From NCBI RefSeq assembly GCF_964204645.1, contig NC_134027.1, forward strand, positions 20,076,485-20,140,484: a stretch of 64,000 nucleotides of DNA, in the 5' to 3' direction. The notes under the pieces are model-generated. The model saw only the letters and a list, made by a program, of their open reading frames with translations, was not told where the DNA came from and searched no databases. The stretch is from Tubulanus polymorphus. Taxonomy: Eukaryota; Nemertea; Palaeonemertea; Tubulaniformes; Tubulanidae. Position numbers and translations under genes: made by a program. This document shows, in pieces, positions 49,624-59,655 of this stretch; the stretch's first letter is position 1; each line of letters opens with the position of its first letter.

Positions 49624-52360
49624 CAGACCCTCCAACCCTTCCGATTTATCCGGAATCGTTACGTATTTTTGAACCAATATCCGCACTCCGTTTGCCGGTG
49701 GAAAAATTCCGGAAATTTCGTGAGTGAAGATCGACAGGCGATACTGGACCGTAAAAAGCGTCCTGAGCCGTAAAAGCGCTCATTTATAGTATCCCTGCCG
49801 TACATAAAGAAAATTGATTGTCTATCTGAAATCAGCGTCAAAGTTTGTGAAATGCATATTATATACATACAGCACTAGCATCGTATTGATTTTTCCTATC
49901 TAACGGCGCGAGTCTGATGGGAAAAACCCCAGTACCAAGTAGTCTATATTTACCTGAATCAAACATGCTCGCTACAGCGTTTTTTAATTCTCTCGTCCTT
50001 TGCGACTACTTCGCGGAGATTGCGTATTTAAATGAAAATAGCGTTAAATTATCGCATTTAACTATTAGTGACGATACTTGAAAAATTTTGAAAATCAATC
50101 GATTTGCAATGGGCTTACTCGATATCGGTTTCACGCGATCCTCAGTGCGTCCACTTTATGTGTTGTGTACGGCGCCGGACCTACCGCGCCATTTCATTTG
50201 CGTTTCACTCTTATCGTAGCGGCTCTAACTTCTTGGTCAAGGATCTGCATTTTTAATCGTAAGTAAGCAATGTGCCTTGTTTATTAATTAATCAGAGAGT
50301 AAGTTGATCATGCTACATTACGATATCTTCCGCCGATTTTATCGAAGAAATTTTGAACGTTCTCCTGTCACTAGATTTAAACCAATCCAATTAAATAAAA
50401 TTTTATTATATCGTCAATTTATCATGATTAAGTACTTCATTCAACGTGTATGGGTAGAACAATATGTTCAATCATGTGATTTTCACTAATCATTCCCTAC
50501 TGAATTAAATTTGAGATGTCACGTAATAGTTTGAAAAAAGAATATTTATAGCTTGCCAAAGCCTTCGATACAATGTTCCTTTCATAGGGATCCTACAATT
50601 TACAAGCTATTGTTACTCATATATTTTCAGGAAATGGATAACGGGGAGAGCAGTGATTCTGATGTGGAAATCCCGAAGAAAAAAGCAAAGACAACATCAA
50701 GGGCTTATCAAAAATATTTGGTGGAATATAGTGTTCTCTTCCCTGATGTGACGCATTCGAAGACGAAAGATAAACACTTTGCATATTGCAAAGTGTGCAA
50801 AACCGATTTTTCTATCAAGCATGGAGGAAGAGATGACTGTCGCTGTCATTGTCAGTCAGAAAAGTATAAGGACTACAAACGAATATTATCTTCTAACCAT
50901 AATTTATTCGCGACAGGATTCAGCGCTGTGGATACGAATGATAGTGATCTAACTCGCATTGTAAATGCGGAACTTCTGTTTTTATCTTTTTTGATTGAAC
51001 ATAATCTGCCATTTTCGATCATGGACCACGTAAACCATTTAATGAAAAAAATGTTTCCAGACTCAAAGATAGCTAAAAAATTTAGCTGTGGGCACACGAA
51101 AGGACATAATGTTATCGAAGCTATGGCTAAGGACTCTGTGACAAAGGCAATCGATGCTTTGAAAGTGGCGCAAACATTTACCCTCGTCTGGGATGGTAGT
51201 GATGAGGGGGATGATAAATTATATCCAGTTATTTTACGGTTTGTGAATCCGAACGCCTTGGTACGTAGTGTTTTGATATCTATTCCGTGTATAAACGACC
51301 TGAGTTCTGGAGAAAATATCTACAAAATGTTGGACAAAGAACTACAGAAATTTGATCTCGAATGGAAGAACTGTTTAGCTTTTTGTTCAGACAATTGTAA
51401 TGTAATGACTGGAAGCAAGAAAGGCGTAATTGCTTATATACGAAAGCAAAATGAAAACGTTTATTTATCAGGGTGTCCTTGTCACCTGATACATCTGGCT
51501 GCTGAAAAGGGAGCAAAGGCATTTAGTCTTCTCAGTATCGAGGAACTGCTTGTTGACATTTTCTATTATCTTGATAAGAGCACCAAAAGAAAAAATAGCC
51601 TAAATGAATTCCAAAAGATTTGTGGCAAAGAAGAAATGAAGATAATAAAACATGGGGCAACACGGTGGCTTTCTTTGGAGAAAGCTCTCACACGTCTGCT
51701 TGAGCAATGGATACCATTGCGTAAATTTTTTGTAGAAGAATGCAAGGACCACCCAGATGCATCATCAAGGTAATTCGATCATGTTAGACTCTAGGTAGAA
51801 ATCCACATTTTACATAAAAAGATGGATGTGATGAATGAAATAGGTTTTAAAAAAAACTTAATGCAAACTAGGCAAGAGTCTTTTCTTGTGTCTTGTAATA
51901 ATAATTGAAGACTCTTGCATGGTTTGCATTCAGTTTTTTTCAAACTTACTTTAGAAACATCCTTCCCTGATTGACCTAACGTTTCTGACGGAAATTTGAT
52001 ACTTCTATTTTCAGTGATCGGAAAGTACGGGCTAAAAAAAACTGAATTCATCATTAACCCGATTGGTCTGCTATTTCCTTCAAAGTGTGCTTCCAGTTTT
52101 TAATCAGGCTAATGTCTTGCTGCACTCCGAAAAGCCGATAAGCCAACCCTCATGGGTCTATTGCGGAAGTTACTTATCCGGTTTATGAAACCAAGTGCCA
52201 TGTCATCGTGCTCTGAACTCGATGTCAAGTATGCTCTTAGTTATAATATTCTATCCGACAAAGACATAATGATTGGTAGTAGTGCATTGGAGTACATGTC
52301 ACAGTCAAAAGGACTGAGTGATGATGACAAAAAAAAGTTCTATGTAATTGCTGATGTAAG
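49624..52360 (+). mobile_element. hAT-type DNA transposon, degenerate
   Basis: The hAT transposase at 50634-52353 is preceded about 1 kb upstream by CAGACCCTCCAACCCTTCCG (49624), which looks like a hAT terminal repeat. No matching right end or 8-bp duplication was found, so the limits are approximate. Confidence 0.5.
50634..52353 (+). pseudogene. hAT superfamily transposase with BED-like zinc finger
   Basis: Exon 1 (50634-51769) starts at the Met just after the acceptor TTTTCAG at 50630 and ends at AAG/GTAATT. It encodes a basic KKKAKTTSR patch, a BED-like finger (CKVCKTDFSIKHGGRDDCRCH), then the RNase H-like core with TFTLVWDGSDEGDDKLYPV, AFCSDNCNVMTGSKKG, LSGCPCHLIHLAA and GATRWLSLEKALTRLLEQW. 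Exon 2 (from 52086) continues LPVFNQANVLLHSEKP, then the frame shifts to LLRKLLIRFMKPSAM and runs to GTAAGT at 52354. The shift and the missing C-terminal dimerisation region make it a pseudogene. Similar proteins in animals are ZBED-like; exon structure with good splice sites leaves domestication possible but unlikely. Confidence 0.75.
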
Positions 52361-52709
52361 TATAGTGTAAATTAGGTACTGACTTATCCCAGGTCCTTCA
52401 AATGATGAACTATTTTCAGAGCCCCTTAGAATCATTCCAACAGCAGGCCGTTGTGCAACATTTGGAGAAGTCGCTAACCCATTGAAGAAAATTGCTCAAT
52501 AGAACAAAAGAAATCCATATTTTCCGAACTGTACAGCGACTACATGCTTCTTTCATATGAGCCAATGCATCTGGCACCAAGCTCAACTCAATGAACTGGT
52601 GGTTCGCTAGTCCTCTCGGACTGCCCTTGAATTCGCTTACCTCAGAAAAAAATTGAATGATCCCATGCAAAGTTTATTGTATTTCATTGAATTTGAGCTT
52701 GCCTGGTTT

Positions 52710-52910
52710 GAGCTTGCCTGGTTTCCTGGGGATGGTACAATATCTAGGCAAGTTTATGCCAAATAAGTCAGAAATAAATGAACCACTGCGACGATAAACT
52801 GTGATGTGGCATTGGGATCTGTTGCAAGAACAAATGGAGCTCTGGTATTATGTTCGATGACAGCGAACCCGTTGTTATTTCTGTTAATGCACCAGCAAAT
52901 AGGGAGTTGA
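52710..52910 (+). pseudogene. Ty3/Gypsy reverse transcriptase-RNase H junction remnant
   Basis: The frame reads LGMVQYLGKFMPNKSEINEP then MWHWD, the hallmark of the Gypsy reverse transcriptase C-terminus and its link to RNase H. It is broken by stops and followed by a weakly recognisable RNase H start (about 52850-52905). Confidence 0.65.
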
Positions 52911-54146
52911 GCAAACAACCAAGAAACTGCTGGAACTACCTGATCGAGACCTCATAAAGTCCCTTGGCAAGCCTGATAGTGTTGGCTAAGAAAGCAGATA
53001 GGTCACTCTGTTAATGCTGCGATTACTGCCTCCTTAATGTATATACAAACCGTGATACCCATCCACTAAAAAGAAATGACAGTACCCTCAAATCATTGGC
53101 TGGTAGTAGATGGTTCTCAAACCTTCATATGACAAGTGGTTATTGACAAGTTCCAATCAAGGAAGAGGACCAACCCAGAGTATGTGGAATGGATTTTGGC
53201 TGCAAGATGACACCTATGGCTAAGTGATTTTGGAAGACCATCACTCATGTTGTAAATGTGTTCGAATGCTTCATAATATCATCTTGATATCTACGAAAAA
53301 AAATGGATTCCATGATCACGGCAGAAAAATCATTTTTTTCAGTGACAAAATAGAATTATGTGAGATAATGATGATAAGTATCGACTGCAAACCAGGTTAT
53401 ATAGTTTGCGGTAATTCTAAAATGACTACATATTTCGGAAGTGAAACTGATGAAATGCTGCAAGAAAGGTGTCTGTTCAACATGTTACGATAAAAGTGAT
53501 GGACCTAACTTGAATATTTTCAACTGTCCAATGGACGATTGCTCAACTACTCATAAGCTGATGAATGGGATATGAACAACAATGTGCCATAGTTGTAAAG
53601 ATTGGAAGTCGCGAAATGTGCATCAGTCTAGTACTGTCGAAACTTTTTGTGCGGACTGTAAAGATTTTCTCTAAGAAACGACTGATTTCCCGATGTGTAT
53701 CAAGTGTTGATCACATATTTGCTACATCAAATTATGTGTGATATGTATGGAACATTGAAAAAGGAGTTGTGGATGTGTTTATTCACGAAGAAGGGTTTCA
53801 ATAACAAGAATTGGAAATGCATTAAATGTAAAAAAGTATTCTTATAATCCTTGAATTGAGAGGAAGTTCCGCTAATGTGCATTTGCGCATGTTGCTATAC
53901 ATCATTTCCATGAAATTCGTGGATAAATCCTGTCAATATTGCTCTGGAAATTTCCTTTTATGGAGCCATAAATAATGAATAAGTGAAGTCGGCCGCTGAT
54001 TGGCTCATCGGAAAGTACCGACACCCTGAGCATCTTTGTAGATATTCGTGAGTCGCCACTGATTGGCTCTTTTCCCAATATCCGGTTTTTACTTCCAGGT
54101 TTATAATCATCGCGATAAAGATATATTTGCATTACAAAAGCTACAA
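52911..54146. other. Unassigned stretch before the Gmr1-like element
   Basis: The longest frame, 53224-53493, is 89 residues without recognisable domains. Cys-rich scraps (53510-53860) suggest a decayed zinc-binding protein, but not enough for a call. Confidence 0.3.
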
Positions 54147-54151
54147 GTCTT

Positions 54152-54473
54152 TGTTATGTCCATGTATGTGGAATGTATATAATCTCCATGGTATTCTATC
54201 TTGTATATCCATATTTCTCTGTTAAACTGTCTGTATAACTTCTATATATAATGTGTGCTAAGAACCACTGAACTGTACTGTCTGTTCACAGTCACGGTCT
54301 TCAATATAAATATCTGGTTTTGTGAACATGCAGGCAGTTCGAGAGTTACGGCCAGACCAGTACTACGTAAAATAAATTGCTGTTATCTGAAATGTGGAAG
54401 TCGTTGGTCTTTAATACTTGACTTCGAGGAATTCGCAACAAGATTTCCAGAGGATTCTCAATTGGTCGTAACA
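54152..54473 (+). repeat. 5' long terminal repeat
   Basis: 322 bp, starting TGTTA and ending TAACA (inverted 5-mers) and preceded by GTCTT. The spacing to the primer binding site is 3 bp. It includes TATA-like sequence (TGTATATAATC near 54175; TCTATATATAATG near 54241). Confidence 0.85.
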
Positions 54474-54476
54474 AAA

Positions 54477-54489
54477 TGGGGGCTCGTCC
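54477..54489 (+). other. Primer binding site, tRNA-Pro type
   Basis: TGGGGGCTCGTCC is the sequence complementary to the 3' end of tRNA-Pro used by many retroelements. It lies 3 bp after the 5' LTR. Confidence 0.75.
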
Positions 54490-54625
54490 TTACTGAACGT
54501 CGGCAAATATCATTCAGCATACGTAGTACTGGTTCTCGACTCCGGATGAAGTCTTCGTCTTTCTATTAAGGTACCGTGTGAAATTTATTGTTTTGTGCCT
54601 TATTTGACTTCATCCGTTATTCATC

Positions 54626-56773
54626 ATGTCGTCAGTGGAAGAATTTCTGAAGTCACCGTCGAGTGAATATTTGGATAGACTCAGAAAAACTGATCTCATG
54701 TCTGTTGCCGAACATTATGATGTTTCGTGTAAAATGTCAATGAAGAAAGATGAAATTAAACATATTATTGCCAGTTATTTGGTTGCGAAGGGTATATTCA
54801 AAGATTCGGAATGCAAGCCTATTTCAGAAAATACAGAGATTCGTGAATTGGAACTGCAATACGAGACACGCCTGAAACTTCGTTTGAAAGAAATGGAACT
54901 GGAGTACGACCTGCGTCTGAAAGAACTTGAATTTAATAGCAACCGTCATCGAGACACGGACTTCGACGTTACGAAACACATCCGTCTGGTACCTGCATTC
55001 AATGAAATAGATAAGTACTTTTTATTATTCGAAAAAGTCGCGGTAAGCCTTAATTGGCAAAAGCAATTTTGGCCACTCTTATTGCAAAGCGTTTTAGTCG
55101 GTAAAGCTAAAAATGCTTATTCTTCTTTGTCACCGGAAGATAGTGCTAACTATGAAACCGTTAAACAGTCAATTTTGCGTGCGTATGAATTAGTTCCTGA
55201 AGCATATCAGCAAAAATTTCGAAACCGAAAGAAAGATGAAAACGAAACTAACGTTGGGTTTGCACGTGAAAAAGAGGTGCTTTTCGACCGTTGGTGTGAT
55301 TCAAAATCGGTTAATCGTGATCATGAAAGTTTACGTCAAGTTATCTTATTAGAAGAATTCAAACGTTGCATTTTTCCTAGTTTACATACGTATTTAGATG
55401 AACGGAAAATTGATAATCTATCAGAAGCAGCTAAATCATCTGATGAATATTCATTGATTCATAAAGTTAATAAAAATCAACAATTCAAACCTAAAGTTCA
55501 AACGGTTGATAATTCTACAGTTAGAAAGGATGTAAATAAATCCATTGTGTGTCACTACTGTAAAAAGCAAGGTCATATTATGTCTAAGTGCTTTAAGCTA
55601 CAAAACAAACGTGAAAATGAGAAAACTTATAGTACATCTTCACCTCAGTCTGGTTCCGTTCTCACTACAACACTACAATTTCAAAGTAAACCTGAAATGC
55701 ATTCTACTTCGGTTAAGTTGTATGATCCTTTTGTTTCTGACTGTACGGTATCTATTGATTCATCTCCGTCAGTGAGTGTTAAAATGCTTAGAGATACTGG
55801 TTCATCGCAAAGTCTTATTCTAGAAAATACGTTGCCATTGTCTGATAAAACATATACAGGTAGAGATGTCTTAATTAAGGGTGTAGGCAATGAAGTTCTG
55901 AGTATACCATTACATAAAGTTCATTTAAATTCGGCAATAATTAATGGATCTTTCGTTGTTGGGGTCTGTACTTCTATACCGGTAAAAGATATAAAATTCT
56001 TACTTGGTAATGATATTGCTGGAGGAGAGGTTAACTTAAATCCAGTTGTTAGCTTGATCCCAAACTGTGACGAGGCGACAGAGAATTTGAATGAAATAAC
56101 GCCAGGATTATTTCCTGCTTGTGTAATGACTCGTAGTAGGTCTAAATCTTTGGAAACAGAAATCTCTGAATTGTCTGGTGATAGTGCTGAAAATTTAGCA
56201 GTTGATTTAGATAAAACGTTTCTTCAGAAAATATTTGAAAATTCTGCTTGTGATATACCTGACTGTAATTTGTTGTCTAAAGATAATTTGGTTGTTTTAC
56301 AGTCGTCTGATCAGAGTTTGACAAATATCATGAATAGTGCTGTTGATTCAAAAGAACAACTTCTAGATAGTTCTACTGGTTATTTCTATCAGTCCGGTAT
56401 ATTGATGCGTAAGTGGCGACCGCCTACGGCGCCTGCTAATAACGATTGGCAAACAGTTTATCAAATTGTAATACCTGTTGAATATCGTTCTGATATATTA
56501 CATTTTGCGCATGAAACTCCATTAGGAGGTCATCTGGGCGTCAATAAGACGTATAGTAAGATTTTGAGACATTTCTTTTGGCCTGGGTTGAAAAGCTCAG
56601 TAGTGAAATTCTGTCAAACTTGTCATGATTGTCAAGTGAGTGGAAAGGGGAAGTCAGGAATTCCATCTGCTCCTTTAATACCAATTCCGGCCATTGGTGA
56701 ACCATTTTCAGAGATAATTTGTGATTGTGTAGGGCCTTTACCGAAAACGAAATCGGGTAATCAATACTTTTAA
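54626..56773 (+). CDS. Gag-protease-integrase polyprotein of the Gmr1-like element
   Basis: 715 residues. Residues 1-60 form a SAP-like region (EEFLKSP, LRKTDLMSVAEHYDV). About 110-285 is the capsid (KHIRLVPAFNEIDKYFLLFE), of the type from which the vertebrate SCAN domain derives. A CCHC zinc knuckle (CHYCKKQGHIMSKC) is near 309. The aspartic protease active site is LRDTGSSQSLIL near 388. An integrase H2C2 zinc-binding domain (HETPLGGHLG ... CQTCHDC) is at about 628-668, followed by the first catalytic Asp region (IICDCVGPLP). The frame stops at 56771 because an internal deletion has removed the middle of the integrase core. No reverse transcriptase lies between protease and integrase. Gag and protease look open and intact. 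Confidence 0.85.
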   Translation: MSSVEEFLKSPSSEYLDRLRKTDLMSVAEHYDVSCKMSMKKDEIKHIIASYLVAKGIFKDSECKPISENTEIRELELQYETRLKLRLKEMELEYDLRLKELEFNSNRHRDTDFDVTKHIRLVPAFNEIDKYFLLFEKVAVSLNWQKQFWPLLLQSVLVGKAKNAYSSLSPEDSANYETVKQSILRAYELVPEAYQQKFRNRKKDENETNVGFAREKEVLFDRWCDSKSVNRDHESLRQVILLEEFKRCIFPSLHTYLDERKIDNLSEAAKSSDEYSLIHKVNKNQQFKPKVQTVDNSTVRKDVNKSIVCHYCKKQGHIMSKCFKLQNKRENEKTYSTSSPQSGSVLTTTLQFQSKPEMHSTSVKLYDPFVSDCTVSIDSSPSVSVKMLRDTGSSQSLILENTLPLSDKTYTGRDVLIKGVGNEVLSIPLHKVHLNSAIINGSFVVGVCTSIPVKDIKFLLGNDIAGGEVNLNPVVSLIPNCDEATENLNEITPGLFPACVMTRSRSKSLETEISELSGDSAENLAVDLDKTFLQKIFENSACDIPDCNLLSKDNLVVLQSSDQSLTNIMNSAVDSKEQLLDSSTGYFYQSGILMRKWRPPTAPANNDWQTVYQIVIPVEYRSDILHFAHETPLGGHLGVNKTYSKILRHFFWPGLKSSVVKFCQTCHDCQVSGKGKSGIPSAPLIPIPAIGEPFSEIICDCVGPLPKTKSGNQYF

Positions 56774-56786
56774 TCAATCCAATTTT

Positions 56787-57374
56787 ATGTCTGGCATTTT
56801 CCAACAGGTTATGTTTCAGCTAGGTATATCGCAAAGCAAGTCTAGTCCTTATCACCCCGAATCACAAGGAGCTCTTGAGAGATTTCACCAGATTTTAAAG
56901 TCTATGTTAAGAGTATATTGTAATGAGAACGGAAAGGATTGGGATGAAGGGGTGCATTTATTACTTTTTGCGACGAGAGAGTCGGTACAGGAGTCTCTGG
57001 GTTTTTCGCCCTTCGAATTAGTATTTGGACATCAAGTGAGAGGAGTGCTAAAACTTCTTAAAGATCATTGGTTGTCGGATGTAAAGGATATTCCTTTATT
57101 AAAGTATGTATCTGATTTCAAATCTAGACTACATAACGCGTGGAAATGTGCTCGTGAAAATCTTGCAGAAGCACAAATTCAGATGAAACATTGGTATAAG
57201 AAATCTAGAAATCGAAAATTCAACTGTGGTGATAAAGTTTTAGTACTCTTCCCTATTCGGACCGATTCATTGACTGGTAAATTCCACGGTCCGTACATAG
57301 TTCAAAAGCGATTAAATGATGTTGACTATCTAATACAAACTCCTGCCGAAAAGAATTGCAATTGTGTCATATAA
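56787..57374 (+). pseudogene. Integrase C-terminal half of the Gmr1-like element
   Basis: Picks up after the deletion with SNFMSGIFQQVMFQLGI, then the catalytic Glu context YHPESQGALERFHQILK, RESVQESLGFSPFELVFGHQ, and a GPY/F-type tail (GKFHGPYIVQKRLNDVDYLI). The second catalytic Asp segment is missing. A frameshift at about 57350 separates the end of this frame from NMLKPYDEK in the next. Confidence 0.8.
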
Positions 57375-57828
57375 ATATGCTTAAACCGTATGATGAGAAA
57401 GTGGAATCTTGCATGTCTTTAAACCGACCGTTAGTCTCAGAATCGTATTCTAGTGTTCAAACTGTAAATAGTTTAGATGAAATTGATGATGATTGTTGTG
57501 AATTTGATAACTATTTGGACCGTTCTAGTTCGGGTAGTAACAATGTTAAGGAAACTGTAACTAGTGATAATTTTCTTGAAAAGATTAGTTGTCATTTGGA
57601 GCATTTAGAATCTGACGAAAAGGCTCAATTAACTCATTTACTAATTGGGTATAAACATTTGTTCACAGAAAAACCTGGTTTAACTGATCTCCTTAAACAT
57701 GATGTTGATGTTGGTAATTCTCGTCCTGTTAAACAACATCATTACCGTCTAAATCCTGAAAGAGCAGAAATCATGAAGGAAGAAGTGATCGAAATGCTGA
57801 AATTAGGAGTAGCAGAACCTAGCGACAG
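57356..57828 (+). pseudogene. Integrase tail and start of reverse transcriptase
   Basis: Begins CHINMLKPYDEK (integrase end), then an acidic spacer, then HLLIGYKHLFTEKPGL, RPVKQHHYRLNPERAEIMKE and VIEMLKLGVAEPSDS. These are the opening blocks of a Gypsy reverse transcriptase. Directly after SDS the sequence changes to the 3' LTR end, so the polymerase, RNase H and most of the 3' LTR are gone. The open frame runs on to 57976 through LTR and flank sequence by chance. Confidence 0.8.
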
Positions 57829-57849
57829 TCAATTGGTCGTAACAGTCTT

Positions 57850-59065
57850 CAGTTGTAAAGCGATATATTATTTGATCAACATACCAATTGTGAAGAAAAA
57901 TACGAAAGCCACTAGGAATGTCATGGAATTGCATGACGGCAACAGTGAGGCCTGCTCCGGTGGAGAAAAGCGATAAGCGATGTGATAACACAACTAATTA
58001 TAACCACTGTAATATATCCCCACAGTCACAAAATGTTGGCCCCTCAAAATCAACAACCCACCCAACAACAACCAGCAAAAAATTCTTAAAAGATCAAACA
58101 ATACGTTGTGACCAGACATGAACAAACCATTTCTCTTGGCCATAGACGCCAGTGGTTTTGCCTTGGGTTATATTCTGATTCAGAAGACGGAGGGCGGCGG
58201 CAAAAACGGGACACTGCCATCCAAACTTCAAATCATTTGTTGACACTGTACCGGGGTATTGATTCACTTATTCATGGGACACTTTCTAGTGACCTTATTG
58301 AACCTGCTGCTCTTCATTCTGTTTTACAGGAGACCGAGTCATTTCTTAGGGTTTCAGGTTCCCGTATGTTTTTCGTGGGAAAGGATCTTCGCTATTATTA
58401 CCTGGCTTCTACATTCAGTTATTCCTGGATTGGTAAATTCTATTCTAATTAACCTGAAAATTACCGCCGCTGTCGGTTCTTGCTACTCTGTATCGGGTAT
58501 CTGCATTTCCATTAAAGTTACATAAAAAGCTCTCATGTTTCTCGCTAATAAATATACCTTGATACCTGGTAGTTACGACAGGTAGGCAATTTTACTCAGA
58601 GTTGGATTCTGTAGATTTTGATACGTGTTTTCATATACCTGATCGCCAATGTATTCAAAAGCTGTCCCTAGTCTCGGCGAATCATCTTTTCTGTTCTATG
58701 GATAAATATTTAGATTATGCCAAGGTTGCTAATAAATTGTGCAAGTACGATGTTCTGACATATGAGCTACGGACTATCATGAACATTGGAAGAGATAAAC
58801 TGTTACTTTCTAAAATCCATCAATTCATCGTTCATTGTGAAGGGAATTCGGAATCCATTTGATCTTGGGTCCTGTGTTGTTGGCAGGCATTGTGGGTGTA
58901 GTATGGCAGTGGGATATCTCTACGTTGGCCCTCAATTACATAACTGTAGGAATAATAAGGATGCTTTGATCATTCTATATCCCATTAATCTTTCACTTTT
59001 ACAACATTTCTTTCAACCTGATATATCTCTTCATTTATTGGGAAATCAGCTATCAAACAGATCTA
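57850..59065. other. Unassigned stretch with an RNase H scrap
   Basis: At 58119-58190 the frame reads NKPFLLAIDASGFALGYIL, which resembles the start of a retroelement RNase H. A frame at 58602-58862 (87 residues) has no recognisable domain. The rest is unassigned. Confidence 0.4.
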
Positions 59066-59655
59066 TTAACCCTGGGTAGCCCTGTGGGTCACATGTGACC
59101 CACCTCATTTGGATACCCCTGGGAACTTGAGATGTTTATTTTCCATTAATTTTACTATTTTTACTGAACCTACAACCCGATGTTCCACATATGACCCAAT
59201 GGTAGCAAGATTGTGGCGACATCTTGTAACAACTTTGTTCATTACCAATATGGCAGCGCCCATGAATTGAAAATTGGATGGTCAGACCAGTTTGTGTTCG
59301 ACAATTTTTACTCAAATAAGGTATGTAAAGCTTATTTACAAGTGATAATTCGAAAAACTAAATTATAAAGAATGTCTAGCAACAGTGACAGTTCTGATTT
59401 ACACATCCGTGTGTTCAAACAAACCGGTGCTTTTTGGTGGGGTCATATGTGACCCACTGGGATGAAATGTCAACCTTAGTCATGGTGATATGAAAATAAA
59501 AATCTTCATAAATTTATTCAAGATTTTCTTCCAAGGGATTGTATCAATAAATCATCTAACTTAAATGAATTTCAGCATTATCAGAAAACATTTATGATTA
59601 AATTACTGATCTTATTTTTCAGATTCTGACATCCATTGTCATCGACATCAAATAC

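Larger units (their letters stand above)
54152..57844 (+). mobile_element. Gmr1-like Ty3/Gypsy LTR retrotransposon with 3' deletion
   Basis: The 5' LTR runs 54152-54473 (TGTTATGTCC...GGTCGTAACA). A 5-bp duplication GTCTT flanks the element at 54147-54151 and 57845-57849. Coding order is gag, protease, integrase, then reverse transcriptase, which is the Gmr1 order and differs from normal Gypsy elements. Only the last 16 bp of the 3' LTR (TCAATTGGTCGTAACA, 57829-57844) remain, joined directly to the start of reverse transcriptase. The intact duplication shows that the insertion was complete before the deletion. Confidence 0.85.
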
